Assembly: GCF_020447265.1 (NCBI RefSeq)
Contig: NZ_JAJADR010000001.1
Location: forward strand, 1,302,001 to 1,366,000
DNA: 64,000 bases
From: Hymenobacter lucidus
GTDB lineage: Bacteria; Bacteroidota; Bacteroidia; Cytophagales; Hymenobacteraceae
Reading direction: 5' to 3'
Shown: positions 33,850 through 42,502 of the stretch, in pieces
How the letters are laid out: each line of letters opens with the position of its first letter
How positions within the stretch are numbered: position 1 is the first letter of the stretch
Translations under genes and position numbers: made by a program
The notes under the pieces: model-generated
Database searches by the model: none
What the model saw: only the letters and a program-made list of their open reading frames with translations
Told to the model about the DNA's origin: nothing

Positions 33850-35583
33850 ATGAATCTTGATGTTGCCGTTATCGGTGGGGGAGTGTCGGGGGCGTACTGT
33901 GCCTGGCGCTTGCAGCAGGAAAAGGCTGGCAAAGCCCGCGTCGCCTTGTTTGAGTACAGCAACCGCATCGGGGGGCGGCTGTATTCGGTTACCATTCCCG
34001 GGATGCCCCACGTGAAGGCCGAAGTGGGCGGTATGCGCTACATTCCCGACTCGCACGTGACGGTAGCCAACCTGATTGACCACTTGGGCTTGCCCACCCA
34101 AAACTTTCCGATGGGTGCGCCCGCGCCGGTGGGAGCCAACTGCAACCTGTATTATCTACGTGGCAAGCACCTGCGCCTGCACGAGCTCACCGACCCGGCC
34201 AAGGTGCCCTACAACCTCTCGTGGGCCGAGCAGGGGCTAGGCCCCACCAACTTGCAGGTGCAGGTAATGAACGGCATCTACCCTGGCATGAGCGGCCTGA
34301 GCCTGAGCCAGCTGATGCAGCTCAACGCCTTCGGTAAGCCCATGTGGAAATACGGCTTCTGGAACCTAATGGCCCGCACGCTCAGCAGTGAGGGCTACCA
34401 GTTTATGAAGGATGCCGGCGGCTACGACGCCAACGTGGCCAATGCCAACGCCGTGACCCAGCTGCCCGCCACCGAATACAGCGACAAAACCGAGTTTCTG
34501 ACCCTGCGCGACGGTTACGACCAGCTGCCCATCACGCTGGCCAAGGAGTTCAACGATAAGTTTGCCGGCGCCATCCCCAAAGGCCAGCGCATTCATATGA
34601 ACCACCGGCTGGCCGAAATCATCATCGGTACCGGCGAGTACCCCTACACGCTGTACTTCGAGCCCACCGAAACCGACCAGAAGCAGTGCACGGTGGTAAA
34701 AGCCGCGGCGGAGCGCATCACGGTGCGGGCCAAAAAGGTAATTCTGGGTTTGCCTCGCCGCTCCCTGGAACTCATCAAGAGCAGCTTCTTCGAAGACCCC
34801 GAGCTGAAGAAGAACATGGGCTCAGTGCTCATTCAGAGTGCCTTCAAGCTGTTTCTGGCTTACGAGCGGCCCTGGTGGCGCGCCCTGGGGCTGGTGGCCG
34901 GCCGCTCCGTCACCGATTTGCCGGTGCGGCAGGTATTCTATTTCGGCACCGAGGCCGAGCAGCCCCACGGCCTGCCCTATATGAACTCGCTGATGATGGC
35001 CAGCTACAACGACATCAGCACCGTGCCCTTCTGGAAAGGACTGGAAAAAGGCAAGGAGTACCCCGGCTACATTCCCGCCTGCATAGAGCCCGGCGTGACG
35101 GACGTAATACCGGACATGGAGTTCCGGGCCACCGACGAGATGGTGCAGGCCGCCAACCGGCAGGTGGCCGAAGTACACGCCCTGCCCGAAATTCCGATGC
35201 CGTATTCGGCCGTGTATCACAGCTGGAACGAAGACCCCTACGGCGGCGGCTGGCACGAGTGGAAAGCTAACTACCGCCTCGACCAGATTATGCACCAGAT
35301 GCTGAAGCCCGTGGCCGACCAGGATATTCACATCGTGGGTGAGGCCTATTCCTACGACCAGGGCTGGGTGGAAGGCTCCCTCGATACGGCCGAGGCCATG
35401 CTCCAGAAGTACTTTCGGCTCGACCCACCCGCCTGGCTCGATGCCAGTGCCTACCCACTGCTGCCCGAGGCCAACCCGACGCCCACCGGCGCGGATACCC
35501 AGGCCTGCATCCCGTTTGAAGACGCTACCGACACGCTGGCCAAGATTACGCCTAGTTGCCTTGTGCCCGTGCAGCCCAGCTAA
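33850..35583 (+). CDS. Flavin amine oxidase (L-amino-acid oxidase-like)
   Basis: 577 residues from the ATG at 33850, placing the FAD-binding motif VAVIGGGVSGAYCAWRL at residues 5-21. The second dinucleotide-fold motif FEYSNRIGGRLYS follows, then GGMRYIPDSH near residue 60. The C-terminal FAD-closing segment is VGEAYSYDQGWVEGSLDTAE. This is the monoamine oxidase/L-amino-acid oxidase superfamily, which also includes tryptophan oxidases such as VioA and RebO. The product would be an imine or 2-oxo acid plus hydrogen peroxide. No signal peptide. It starts a run of nine same-strand genes and is followed after 44 bases by a 2-oxo-acid decarboxylase. Substrate not determined. Confidence 0.85.
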   Translation: MNLDVAVIGGGVSGAYCAWRLQQEKAGKARVALFEYSNRIGGRLYSVTIPGMPHVKAEVGGMRYIPDSHVTVANLIDHLGLPTQNFPMGAPAPVGANCNLYYLRGKHLRLHELTDPAKVPYNLSWAEQGLGPTNLQVQVMNGIYPGMSGLSLSQLMQLNAFGKPMWKYGFWNLMARTLSSEGYQFMKDAGGYDANVANANAVTQLPATEYSDKTEFLTLRDGYDQLPITLAKEFNDKFAGAIPKGQRIHMNHRLAEIIIGTGEYPYTLYFEPTETDQKQCTVVKAAAERITVRAKKVILGLPRRSLELIKSSFFEDPELKKNMGSVLIQSAFKLFLAYERPWWRALGLVAGRSVTDLPVRQVFYFGTEAEQPHGLPYMNSLMMASYNDISTVPFWKGLEKGKEYPGYIPACIEPGVTDVIPDMEFRATDEMVQAANRQVAEVHALPEIPMPYSAVYHSWNEDPYGGGWHEWKANYRLDQIMHQMLKPVADQDIHIVGEAYSYDQGWVEGSLDTAEAMLQKYFRLDPPAWLDASAYPLLPEANPTPTGADTQACIPFEDATDTLAKITPSCLVPVQPS

Positions 35584-35627
35584 ACCACTATTCTAAATTC
35601 AACCGCAGCTATTCTTTCAACTTCCTT

Positions 35628-37346
35628 ATGACCGTTTCCGACTACATCCTAGCCCGGCTCAAGCAGCTTGGGCTGGAACATATCTTTGCCGTGCCCGGCG
35701 ACTATGCCGGCCCTTTTCTCACGGTGCTCGACCAAACGCCCGGCATTATCCGGGTGCCCAACATCAACGAGCTGGGCTCGGGCTACGCCGCCGATGGCTA
35801 CGCCCGTTTCCGGGGCATCGGGGCCGCCTGCGTGCAGTATGGCGTGGGCACCTTCAGCCTGCTCAACTGCACGGCCGGCTCCTACGTGGAGCGGGTGCCG
35901 GTGGTGGTCATTTCGGCCAGTCCCAAAACCTCCGACCGTAAGCTGGAGCGCGAAAAAGGCATCCTGTTTCACCACAGCACCGGCAACCTGCGCGCCGACC
36001 AGCTGGTGTTTCAGAGCGTGACGGTAGCCTCCGAAATCGTGCGCGACGCCGCGGTGGCCCCCGCCCAGATTGACCGCGCCCTGACGCTGATGCTCACCCA
36101 CCAGCGCCCGGTGTACATTGAAGTGCTCAACGACGTGTGGGCCCAGGAGTGTGCCAAGCCGGTTGGAAGCTTGGCGGCCCAGCCCCCCGTCAGCGACCCG
36201 GCGGCCCTGGCGGCGGCCTTGGAAATGGCTTGGAACCGGATTCAGCAAGCCAAGCTGCCGGTGCTGTGGGCGGGCGTGGAAATTCAGCGCTACGGCCTCC
36301 AGGACACGTTGCAGAAGCTGGTGGATGTGAGCGGTATGCCCTTTACGACTACCAGCGTGGGCAAAACAGTGCTCGACGAAAGCCAGCCGCAGTTTATCGG
36401 CACCTACGCCGGCCCCGCTTCCCCGGCCCTGACGCGCGCCGTAATGGCCCAATCGGACTGCCCCATTGCCCTGGGTGCCATCATCACCGACGACTACCTC
36501 GACATCATGAAAGCCCCGTTCGGAACCATGATTGAGGTGACGGACGAGGAAACCCGCATCGGCTACCAGCACTACCCCTGCGTTACGCTCCCCGATTTTC
36601 TCCGCGGCCTGCTGGCCCGCTTCGAAGCCGCCGGCCCGAACCGGGTTTACGAGCTGCCCGTCGTAACGCCCGACGCGCAGCCGCCGCTCACCGGTCCGCT
36701 TACCTACAACACGTTCTATGGCGCGCTGAGCGGGTTTTTGCAGGCTCGGCAGCTCCTCAACGACACCGTGCTGGTGCTGGGTGAAAGTACTTCCCTGTAT
36801 GTGTTTGGCAACCTGATGGGGCTGCCGCGCAACAGCTTCGTGGCGCAGGCTGCCTGGGGCTCGTTGGGCCACGAAACGGGTTGCGCGCTGGGCGTGGCCC
36901 TGGGCAGTGGCAAGCGCCCCATCGTAGTGGCCGGCGACGGTGGCTTTATGATGGTGTGCCAGGAGTTGTCGAGCTTGGCCCGGCAGGGTTCCAACGCGGT
37001 GGTATTCGTGATGAGCAACCAAGGCTACGCCATCGAGCAGGCCTTCGTGGATATCAACGCCTTTAAACCCGGCCAGGAATTCGCCGAGTTCGACATGCTG
37101 CCGGCCTGGGACTACGGGGCCCTGGCCCAGGCGTTCCGGGTGCGCGGCTACCGCGCCGAAACCGTGGAGGAGCTACAGCGCCTGCTTCCCGAAATAATGG
37201 CTAATACGGATGTGCCCTGCTTGGTGGAAGTCGTGATACCCAAGCACGACCTGGCCCCGCAGCTGGCCCGCCTGGCTGGGGCGCCGGCCGCCACCGAGTC
37301 GCGGCAGCAGCACAAGCTGGCCCTGGCCGCTTCCCGACCCGCTTAG
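35628..37346 (+). CDS. TPP-dependent 2-oxo acid decarboxylase (pyruvate/indolepyruvate decarboxylase family)
   Basis: 572 residues from the ATG at 35628, which gives the standard start MTVSDYILARLKQLGLEHIFAVPGDY. The catalytic Glu of the cofactor site is Glu 48 (NINELGSGYAADGYAR). The His-His pair that defines the decarboxylase branch is at 115-116 (ILFHHSTGN). The TPP-Mg motif GDGGFMMVCQEL starts near 435 and ends at MSNQGY (a Q replaces the usual second N). It would convert a 2-oxo acid to an aldehyde, a fitting next step after the amine oxidase encoded just upstream. The substrate is open: pyruvate, phenylpyruvate, indolepyruvate or another. Confidence 0.88.
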   Translation: MTVSDYILARLKQLGLEHIFAVPGDYAGPFLTVLDQTPGIIRVPNINELGSGYAADGYARFRGIGAACVQYGVGTFSLLNCTAGSYVERVPVVVISASPKTSDRKLEREKGILFHHSTGNLRADQLVFQSVTVASEIVRDAAVAPAQIDRALTLMLTHQRPVYIEVLNDVWAQECAKPVGSLAAQPPVSDPAALAAALEMAWNRIQQAKLPVLWAGVEIQRYGLQDTLQKLVDVSGMPFTTTSVGKTVLDESQPQFIGTYAGPASPALTRAVMAQSDCPIALGAIITDDYLDIMKAPFGTMIEVTDEETRIGYQHYPCVTLPDFLRGLLARFEAAGPNRVYELPVVTPDAQPPLTGPLTYNTFYGALSGFLQARQLLNDTVLVLGESTSLYVFGNLMGLPRNSFVAQAAWGSLGHETGCALGVALGSGKRPIVVAGDGGFMMVCQELSSLARQGSNAVVFVMSNQGYAIEQAFVDINAFKPGQEFAEFDMLPAWDYGALAQAFRVRGYRAETVEELQRLLPEIMANTDVPCLVEVVIPKHDLAPQLARLAGAPAATESRQQHKLALAASRPA

Positions 37347-37357
37347 GCTCTGTGGTT

Positions 37358-38077
37358 ATGTCGTCGTCGACTTTCAATGGGGCTACTTTGCTCTCCTGTG
37401 CGGCCTTACCGCCGGTCGGGGTAATTCTGGTGGCCGATGCGGTTCCGCTGCTGCGGCAGGGGCTGGTGCAGGTGTTGGCGCAGGCCCATGCCGGCTACTG
37501 CCTGCTGCAGGCGGGCACTACGGCTGAATTGTTGCTGCTCACCCAGCAGCTCAGCCCCGCGCTGGTACTCACTGCCGCCGACCTGCCCGGCGCGCCGCCC
37601 CGGGCCGAAGGCCTGCTCACGGCGCTGCGGGAAATCAAGCCCGACTTGCCGGTAGTGGCGCTGACCGACCCCGTAGCCACACCCGAGCCGGACCTGCTGC
37701 GTCTGCTGCGGCACAACGTGAGTGGTCTTTTGGCGCGCTCCGCTTCCATTTCGGAAGTAAGTGAGATGGTGAGCAGCGTGCTGCAGCGGGGGCGTTTCTA
37801 CAATGAGGCCACCCTGCGGTTGCTGCAAAGCCAACTGGCAGGCCGGCCCCGGCCCGCCCGCCTGCGCACCGAGCTTTCGAATCGGCAGCTGGAGGTGTTG
37901 CAGCTTATTGCCGAGGAGTACTGCAACGAGGAAATTGCCGGCTTGCTCTCCACCAGTGTGCGTACCGTGGAATACCATCGTAGCCAGATGCTGCAGAAAA
38001 CCGGCACCCGCACCACGCTCGGATTGGTGCTGTATGCCCTGCGTCAAGGCGTGTTTGTCGATAAGGCGCTGAGCTAA
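37358..38077 (+). CDS. LuxR-family response regulator with atypical receiver
   Basis: 239 residues from the ATG at 37358. The C-terminal LuxR/NarL helix-turn-helix is clear (about residues 172-225): LSNRQLEVLQLIAEEYCNEE and LLSTSVRTVEYHRSQML. The N-terminal domain (about 18-140) has the receiver fold (VGVILVADAVPLLRQGL), but the phospho-acceptor position in LVLTAADLPG is Ala instead of Asp, and the usual late Lys is Arg (GLLARSAS). It probably works without phosphorylation. Two palindromes just behind its stop codon are the likely binding sites. It should regulate the operon beginning at 38212 and perhaps itself. Confidence 0.85.
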   Translation: MSSSTFNGATLLSCAALPPVGVILVADAVPLLRQGLVQVLAQAHAGYCLLQAGTTAELLLLTQQLSPALVLTAADLPGAPPRAEGLLTALREIKPDLPVVALTDPVATPEPDLLRLLRHNVSGLLARSASISEVSEMVSSVLQRGRFYNEATLRLLQSQLAGRPRPARLRTELSNRQLEVLQLIAEEYCNEEIAGLLSTSVRTVEYHRSQMLQKTGTRTTLGLVLYALRQGVFVDKALS

Positions 38078-38094
38078 CCGAAGCTGCTAAAATC

Positions 38095-38110
38095 CTAGTG
38101 CTGGTACTAG
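38095..38110. promoter_or_regulatory. Palindromic operator, site 1
   Basis: CTAGTGCTGGTACTAG is a near-perfect palindrome (one mismatched pair). With site 2 it repeats the consensus CTAGTGCYRGYACTA at a centre spacing of about 27 bases. It is placed just after the LuxR gene. Confidence 0.6.
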
Positions 38111-38121
38111 GACTCAAACTT

Positions 38122-38136
38122 CTAGTGCCAGCACTA
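38122..38136. promoter_or_regulatory. Palindromic operator, site 2
   Basis: CTAGTGCCAGCACTA repeats site 1 and lies 28 bases upstream of the candidate -33 element of the next promoter. Confidence 0.6.
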
Positions 38137-38163
38137 ACGCGGCGGGCCACTTTCAGTGACAGA

Positions 38164-38193
38164 TTTGTCAAGGGCTTTTCCCGCTAACCTTTC
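38164..38193 (+). promoter_or_regulatory. Promoter of the 38212 gene
   Basis: TTTG (38164-38167) is followed at 17 bases by TAACCTTTC, one base off the TAnnTTTG -7 consensus. The ATG at 38212 follows closely. The twin palindromes sit just upstream, as for an activated promoter. Confidence 0.5.
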
Positions 38194-38211
38194 TACTCTA
38201 CTTTTCCCCTC

Positions 38212-38646
38212 ATGGCTACTCCACTTACCCTTTACGTCCCCATCAAGCAGGATCAACTTTCACAGGCCGCCGCTGCATATGCCCAGGAGAACTTTGTGCA
38301 GAACGTGAAAGCCGGCCTCGACGCGTCGGGCATCGTGCACTACGCCCGCCTGTCGCTGATTCCGAACCCCTCCGGCAGCGGCACCCTGGGCATCCTGCTC
38401 GATACGGTATTCGATGGCCCCATGAATCCTTACCTCGACTACTTCTGGCAAAACGACGGCACCAAGACTGCTTTCCAGGGTATTGCCGCCATTGCTCTCC
38501 ATGCCCCTGAGCCGCCGGTAACCGACCAGACAGGCTTCGAGAACTTCATCGACAAAAATAACCTCAACAAGAAAGCCACTGACCTCTACCAGGCCTACGC
38601 GCTGACCGTCGAGATGATTGTGGGCTCACCGGAAGCGGGGGAGTAA
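38212..38646 (+). CDS. Hypothetical small protein of the redox locus
   Basis: 144 residues, soluble, no signal, no Cys. It contains a beta-strand segment (HYARLSLIPNPSGSGTLGILLD) and helical ends. I do not recognise a family. It is the first gene after the LuxR regulator and the twin palindromes, so it probably has the strongest regulated expression in the locus. An intrinsic terminator (38712-38745) lies between it and the peroxidase gene, which would make it more abundant than downstream products. The pattern of strands and its place beside DyP suggest an accessory or substrate-binding role, but that is a guess. Confidence 0.7.
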   Translation: MATPLTLYVPIKQDQLSQAAAAYAQENFVQNVKAGLDASGIVHYARLSLIPNPSGSGTLGILLDTVFDGPMNPYLDYFWQNDGTKTAFQGIAAIALHAPEPPVTDQTGFENFIDKNNLNKKATDLYQAYALTVEMIVGSPEAGE

Positions 38647-38711
38647 ACGGCCCGTTGCAACTGAGACCGGGCCGGTTTCGGCCGCTGCCCGCCGCGTTTG
38701 CCATTAGTCCG

Positions 38712-38745
38712 GAATCAGCCTGCCCGTCAGGCTGATTCTTTTTTT
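38712..38745 (+). terminator. Intrinsic terminator inside the locus
   Basis: GAATCAGCCTG (38712-38722), loop CCCGT, then CAGGCTGATTC (38728-38738) and seven T. It ends 24 bases before the peroxidase ATG, so read-through or an internal promoter is needed for the downstream genes. Confidence 0.9.
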
Positions 38746-38769
38746 GACCAGCCTTTTCGTCCGCCCTTC

Positions 38770-40305
38770 ATGACCACTGCCAGCCCTATCCCCAGTAAAG
38801 CCAATATTCAGGGCTTCATCGTCCGCGGCTACACGCACCCGTATTCCAGCCACCTGCTCTACCACTTCGGGGCGGCTGCCCAGACGGTCCCGTTCTTCAA
38901 GGCCCTCTGCGACCGGGGTATTCAGGATGCGCAGGACTGGGGGGCGAACAAGCCCGCCACCATCCTCAACCTCGGCCTGACGGCCACGGGACTGCTGCAG
39001 ACCGGCACCCTGAGCGTCCCCGACCTTCAGGACTTTCCGCCGTCCTTCCAGCAGGGGCCCGACTCCCAAGGGTCGCAGGCCTCCCTGGCCGATGTGGGCC
39101 CTAGTGCTCCGGACCAGTGGTGGTATCAGAACTTCAAGACCGAAGACCTGCACTGCATCGTGCACGTGTACGGCCTGACCGAGGCCGACCTGGCCGCGGC
39201 CGTGGGCTACGTGGCTACTGCGGCCACCGCGGCCGGCGTGACGGAGCTGTTTGCCGCCCGCGACAACAAAAGTCGCCTGAACCAGTACCCGCTGCCCGTG
39301 GATGAGATTCACTTCGGCTACCGCGATGGTATCTCCGAGCCCGCCCTGCACTGGCGCACCGACGCCACGCCCGGCCCGCTCGACTATAGCGACCTGAATA
39401 ACTTTCTGATCGGCTACCCACAATATGCCAAGCCCGGTCCCGGGCCCACCAGCCCCGGTAAGGCCGCCGACTTTGCCAAAGACGGCTGCTACAATGCCTT
39501 CCGGCTGCTGTACCAGGACGTGGCCGCCTTCAACACGCTCATCGAGTCGCAGGGAGCAGATAAGATGGAGTGGACGGCCGCCAAGCTGGTGGGCCGCTGG
39601 CGCAACGGCTCCCCGCTGATGCTGAGCCCCGACGCGCCCAGCCCGCTGACCCAGGACGCCGAGGACTTCCTCTACTATACCCCGGCCCCGGCCAACCCCG
39701 CCGACGCGGGCAATACCAGCAAGTGTCCGTTTTCGGCCCATACCCGCGTCACCAACCCGCGCGACCAGCAGATGGCGTCCTCGGAAGGCAAAACGCCGGT
39801 GCGCATTATCCGGCGCGGTGTACCCTATGGCGCGCCGCTGCCGCCCGGCTCCGCCGACGACGGCGTAGACCGTGGCCTGATCGGGCTGTTCTTCTGCGGC
39901 AACTTGGCCGCTCAGTTCGAGAAAATCAGCTCCTGGATGAACGTCAACAATTTCAGCACGAAGTTTCCGACGCCCCCGGTCCGGTCGTATCCTCAGGACG
40001 CCCTGCTTGGCAACCGCACGGTTCTTCCGAATGGAATACCTATCAATACCAGCTTTATCATCCCGCCGGCCACCCCGGGAAGCTGCCCGGTAACCACGCT
40101 CCGCAGCCTGCCCGAGCTGCTTATTACCCGCGGCTCGGCTTACCTGCTGCTGCCCAGCATCAGCTCTATCCGCCAGCTGGCGGGCCTGCCACCGCTGCCA
40201 GCGCTGCTGCGCGCCGCCAGTTCCGATACCGTATTTGGTCAGCCCCGCAAGCCCCGGCCGCTGCTGCCTATCGAAGATGACCACGTTGCCACCTCTCACT
40301 ACTAA
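38770..40305 (+). CDS. DyP-type haem peroxidase
   Basis: 511 residues from the ATG at 38770 (MTTASPIPSKANIQGFIVRGY); the longer frame would cross the terminator. The DyP motif GYRDG (residues 183-187) carries the catalytic Asp 186. The haem-ligand region is CPFSAHTRVTNPRD (319-332), with His 324 as the proximal ligand. Both are arranged as in the family, though the protein is somewhat longer than classic DyPs. There is no signal peptide. It would use hydrogen peroxide, which the upstream amine oxidase would make, to oxidise an unknown substrate. The ferritin-like gene follows after 12 bases. Confidence 0.88.
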   Translation: MTTASPIPSKANIQGFIVRGYTHPYSSHLLYHFGAAAQTVPFFKALCDRGIQDAQDWGANKPATILNLGLTATGLLQTGTLSVPDLQDFPPSFQQGPDSQGSQASLADVGPSAPDQWWYQNFKTEDLHCIVHVYGLTEADLAAAVGYVATAATAAGVTELFAARDNKSRLNQYPLPVDEIHFGYRDGISEPALHWRTDATPGPLDYSDLNNFLIGYPQYAKPGPGPTSPGKAADFAKDGCYNAFRLLYQDVAAFNTLIESQGADKMEWTAAKLVGRWRNGSPLMLSPDAPSPLTQDAEDFLYYTPAPANPADAGNTSKCPFSAHTRVTNPRDQQMASSEGKTPVRIIRRGVPYGAPLPPGSADDGVDRGLIGLFFCGNLAAQFEKISSWMNVNNFSTKFPTPPVRSYPQDALLGNRTVLPNGIPINTSFIIPPATPGSCPVTTLRSLPELLITRGSAYLLLPSISSIRQLAGLPPLPALLRAASSDTVFGQPRKPRPLLPIEDDHVATSHY

Positions 40306-40317
40306 CTCTTTCCTGCC

Positions 40318-41757
40318 ATGCCCAATCCTCTACAACTAGTCCCCAATGACCTCAAGGCCGCCATTCAGCAGGCCATTGAAGTGGAGCTCAGCACCATTCC
40401 GATTTACCTATACACTTACTATTCCATTAACCGGGTACCGAATCAGCAGGACATGATTGTCTCGCTGACCAAGCGGTATGAGCGCGAGGGTCTGAGTCCG
40501 GCCGAGGCGGCTAAAAAAGCCCAGGACGTATCGGTGCAGGTGATGGTGCACGCCAATAAGGCCGGAGCCATCATTATGAGTGTGGCCGTGGAGGAGATGC
40601 TGCACATGGGCTTGGCCTGTAACCTGAAGCGCGCCCTGGTGGGTATGCCGAAGCTGGTGGGCAAGTCGCCGGCGAAGTACCCGGCCCAGCTGCGCGGGCA
40701 CGTACCCGGTCTGTCGATTCCGCTGCGCCGCTTCGGCCTGGCCCAGCTCGACATCTTCAAGCAAATTGAGTTGCCGGCCAAGCCCGCCAAGAAGCTACTG
40801 ACGGCCGAGCCTGAGGAGCCCACCCAGGAGTGGACCTCCCTGGCTGACCTCTACGGCTGGGTCAGCAAGCAGATTACCAGCAATGTCACCCCGGTCGACT
40901 TCACCAAGTTTGCCGACTGCCCCCAGCTGGAGCCCAACCGCGACTATTACGCCACTAACAACGTTAATACGCTTTACTACGACAAGGACCACAAGCCCAA
41001 ATTCGTCAACAACGATGTGAAGCCCGGCAACCCGCACAGCGGCGGCGACCTGATCCGCATCGTGGACGTGAAAACGGCCCTGGCCGCCATCGACCTGATT
41101 GTGGAACAAGGCGAAGGACACGAAGACGAGCCCGCACCGCAGGCCACTGCCAACCGCCCCTGGAAAGGCCACGCCCACGCCGAAGCTGGCGAGCAGGCCG
41201 GTGAAGACCCCACCCAGGCTGAAAACGAGGATGACGACGCGGAAAAGTCGCACTACAAGAAGTATTGCGAGCTGCGCGACGAGCTGGCCGAGATGATCGG
41301 CGAGAAAGACGGCTCCCCGAATGCCTACATGCTCGACTACTTCGTGAAGCAGGTGCCCGACAACCCGACCACCGCCAGCTACCCCGCCGACGTGCAGACG
41401 ATGTCGAACCTGATCAACGCGGTGTATACCTACCTGTTTATGATGACTGAGGCCTGCTACCTGCACGACGTGCCGAAGCAGAGGGAAATCTTCAATTTCG
41501 GGATGCACAAGGGCATGATATTCATCCTGAGCACCCTCTGCGACCAGATGACCTACACCAAGCTGCCCGGTGGCGGCGTGGCGGCGCCCACGTTTGAGAA
41601 CTATGTGTTCCGCTCCGACAGCAGCCCCAAGGCCCAACTGCTGGAGCTCTACCACGCCATGCCGGCCAGCGTGAATCCCAACCCGAACGTGCTGGCCCGC
41701 ATGAAAACGCTGCCCGATATGGCCAACGTGACCGAGCGAGTGCTCAGCTTCGCATAA
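40318..41757 (+). CDS. Ferritin-like protein (VioB/RebD iminophenylpyruvate-dimer-synthase type)
   Basis: 479 residues. The N-terminal ~150 residues match the ferritin-like domain first described in VioB/RebD: AIEVELSTIPIYLYTYYSI (Glu 21/Glu 23) and AVEEMLHMGLACN (Glu 92/93, His 96) provide the expected di-iron ligands. A charged low-complexity linker at about residues 265-310 (many Glu, Asp, Lys) is followed by a second helical region containing LINAVYTYLFMMTEACYLHD. VioB and RebD also have a catalase-like N-terminal part, which is missing here. It is translationally close to DyP (12 bases) and the Cys-rich protein (30 bases). Reaction unknown. Confidence 0.8.
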   Translation: MPNPLQLVPNDLKAAIQQAIEVELSTIPIYLYTYYSINRVPNQQDMIVSLTKRYEREGLSPAEAAKKAQDVSVQVMVHANKAGAIIMSVAVEEMLHMGLACNLKRALVGMPKLVGKSPAKYPAQLRGHVPGLSIPLRRFGLAQLDIFKQIELPAKPAKKLLTAEPEEPTQEWTSLADLYGWVSKQITSNVTPVDFTKFADCPQLEPNRDYYATNNVNTLYYDKDHKPKFVNNDVKPGNPHSGGDLIRIVDVKTALAAIDLIVEQGEGHEDEPAPQATANRPWKGHAHAEAGEQAGEDPTQAENEDDDAEKSHYKKYCELRDELAEMIGEKDGSPNAYMLDYFVKQVPDNPTTASYPADVQTMSNLINAVYTYLFMMTEACYLHDVPKQREIFNFGMHKGMIFILSTLCDQMTYTKLPGGGVAAPTFENYVFRSDSSPKAQLLELYHAMPASVNPNPNVLARMKTLPDMANVTERVLSFA

Positions 41758-41787
41758 TCCCTTCCACCGCTTTTTGCTTTGCTACCA

Positions 41788-42378
41788 ATGGATACTCCTA
41801 ATACCACCCCGCCCGCCAACCAGGCCGGCAAAACGGGCGCTGAGAATGGCTGCGGCGCCCCGCCTACTCCCTTCGTGCCGTTGGAGCTGCACGCCTGCAT
41901 GGGCCTGAACGCCTGCCAGGGCCACGACCGGTTCGGGACCAACAGCTGCGCCGGCTCGGGCTCCTGCGCCACCACCGAGCACATCTGCCACTCGCTCAAC
42001 AACTGCCGCGGGCAGGGCGGCTGCGGCCTCTTCGGCAGTGCCGAGGAGCAGGACAAGCCCGGCATGAACGACTGCGCCTGGAAAGGCAGCTGCGCCACCC
42101 CGATTCAGGCGGAGCGCTTCAGCACCCAGGGTAGCAACAAGGGGCAAAGCGTGTGGTTGCGCGCCCGGCAGCTGTTCGAGGAGCGCCTGACCAAGGAACA
42201 CCGTGAGTTCATGCCGGCTCCCTTCCCCAAGGGCCCATCCACGAAGTGGCTGAATGAGCAGGGCCCATTCGACGGCTGCGGCTCCAGCGGCGACCCGGCC
42301 GGTACCTTCCAGAACGGTGGCAAGCCCCAGGGCGTCACCCCAGGCCAGTCGTTCCGGGCCGGCCGGAAAGAAGGCTAG
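41788..42378 (+). CDS. Cys-rich protein with five CX5C modules, candidate MNIO substrate
   Basis: 196 residues from the ATG at 41788. It has 11 cysteines, nine of them in CX5C spacing: 37/43, 54/60, 67/73/79 and 96/102, with sequences such as CMGLNAC, CAGSGSC, CHSLNNC and CRGQGGC. Cys 22 and Cys 164 stand alone. This CxGxNxC style recalls the bufferin-type precursors modified by DUF692 enzymes, and a DUF692 gene follows. Unlike bufferins it has no signal peptide and has a C-terminal extension of about 90 residues. It could also simply bind metal. It lies in the middle of a compact same-strand gene group. Confidence 0.75.
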   Translation: MDTPNTTPPANQAGKTGAENGCGAPPTPFVPLELHACMGLNACQGHDRFGTNSCAGSGSCATTEHICHSLNNCRGQGGCGLFGSAEEQDKPGMNDCAWKGSCATPIQAERFSTQGSNKGQSVWLRARQLFEERLTKEHREFMPAPFPKGPSTKWLNEQGPFDGCGSSGDPAGTFQNGGKPQGVTPGQSFRAGRKEG

Positions 42379-42434
42379 GCGCGACTCGGCGCCATAATAT
42401 CAAGCGCCGGGTCGAACAGCTTGCCCAAAAGCCT

Positions 42435-42461
42435 GTCATGCTTCGGCAAGCTTAGCATGAC
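42435..42461. repeat. Small dispersed hairpin repeat
   Basis: GTCATGCTTCGGCAAGCTT followed by AGCATGAC forms an 8-base stem. Nearly the same sequence occurs at 46637-46663. Here it lies in the 124-base gap between the Cys-rich gene and the DUF692 gene and could attenuate transcription. Confidence 0.6.
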
Positions 42462-42502
42462 GGTCTATATTGGTCGGTAATTCCCTTAACCAGAGTATTC
42501 GA

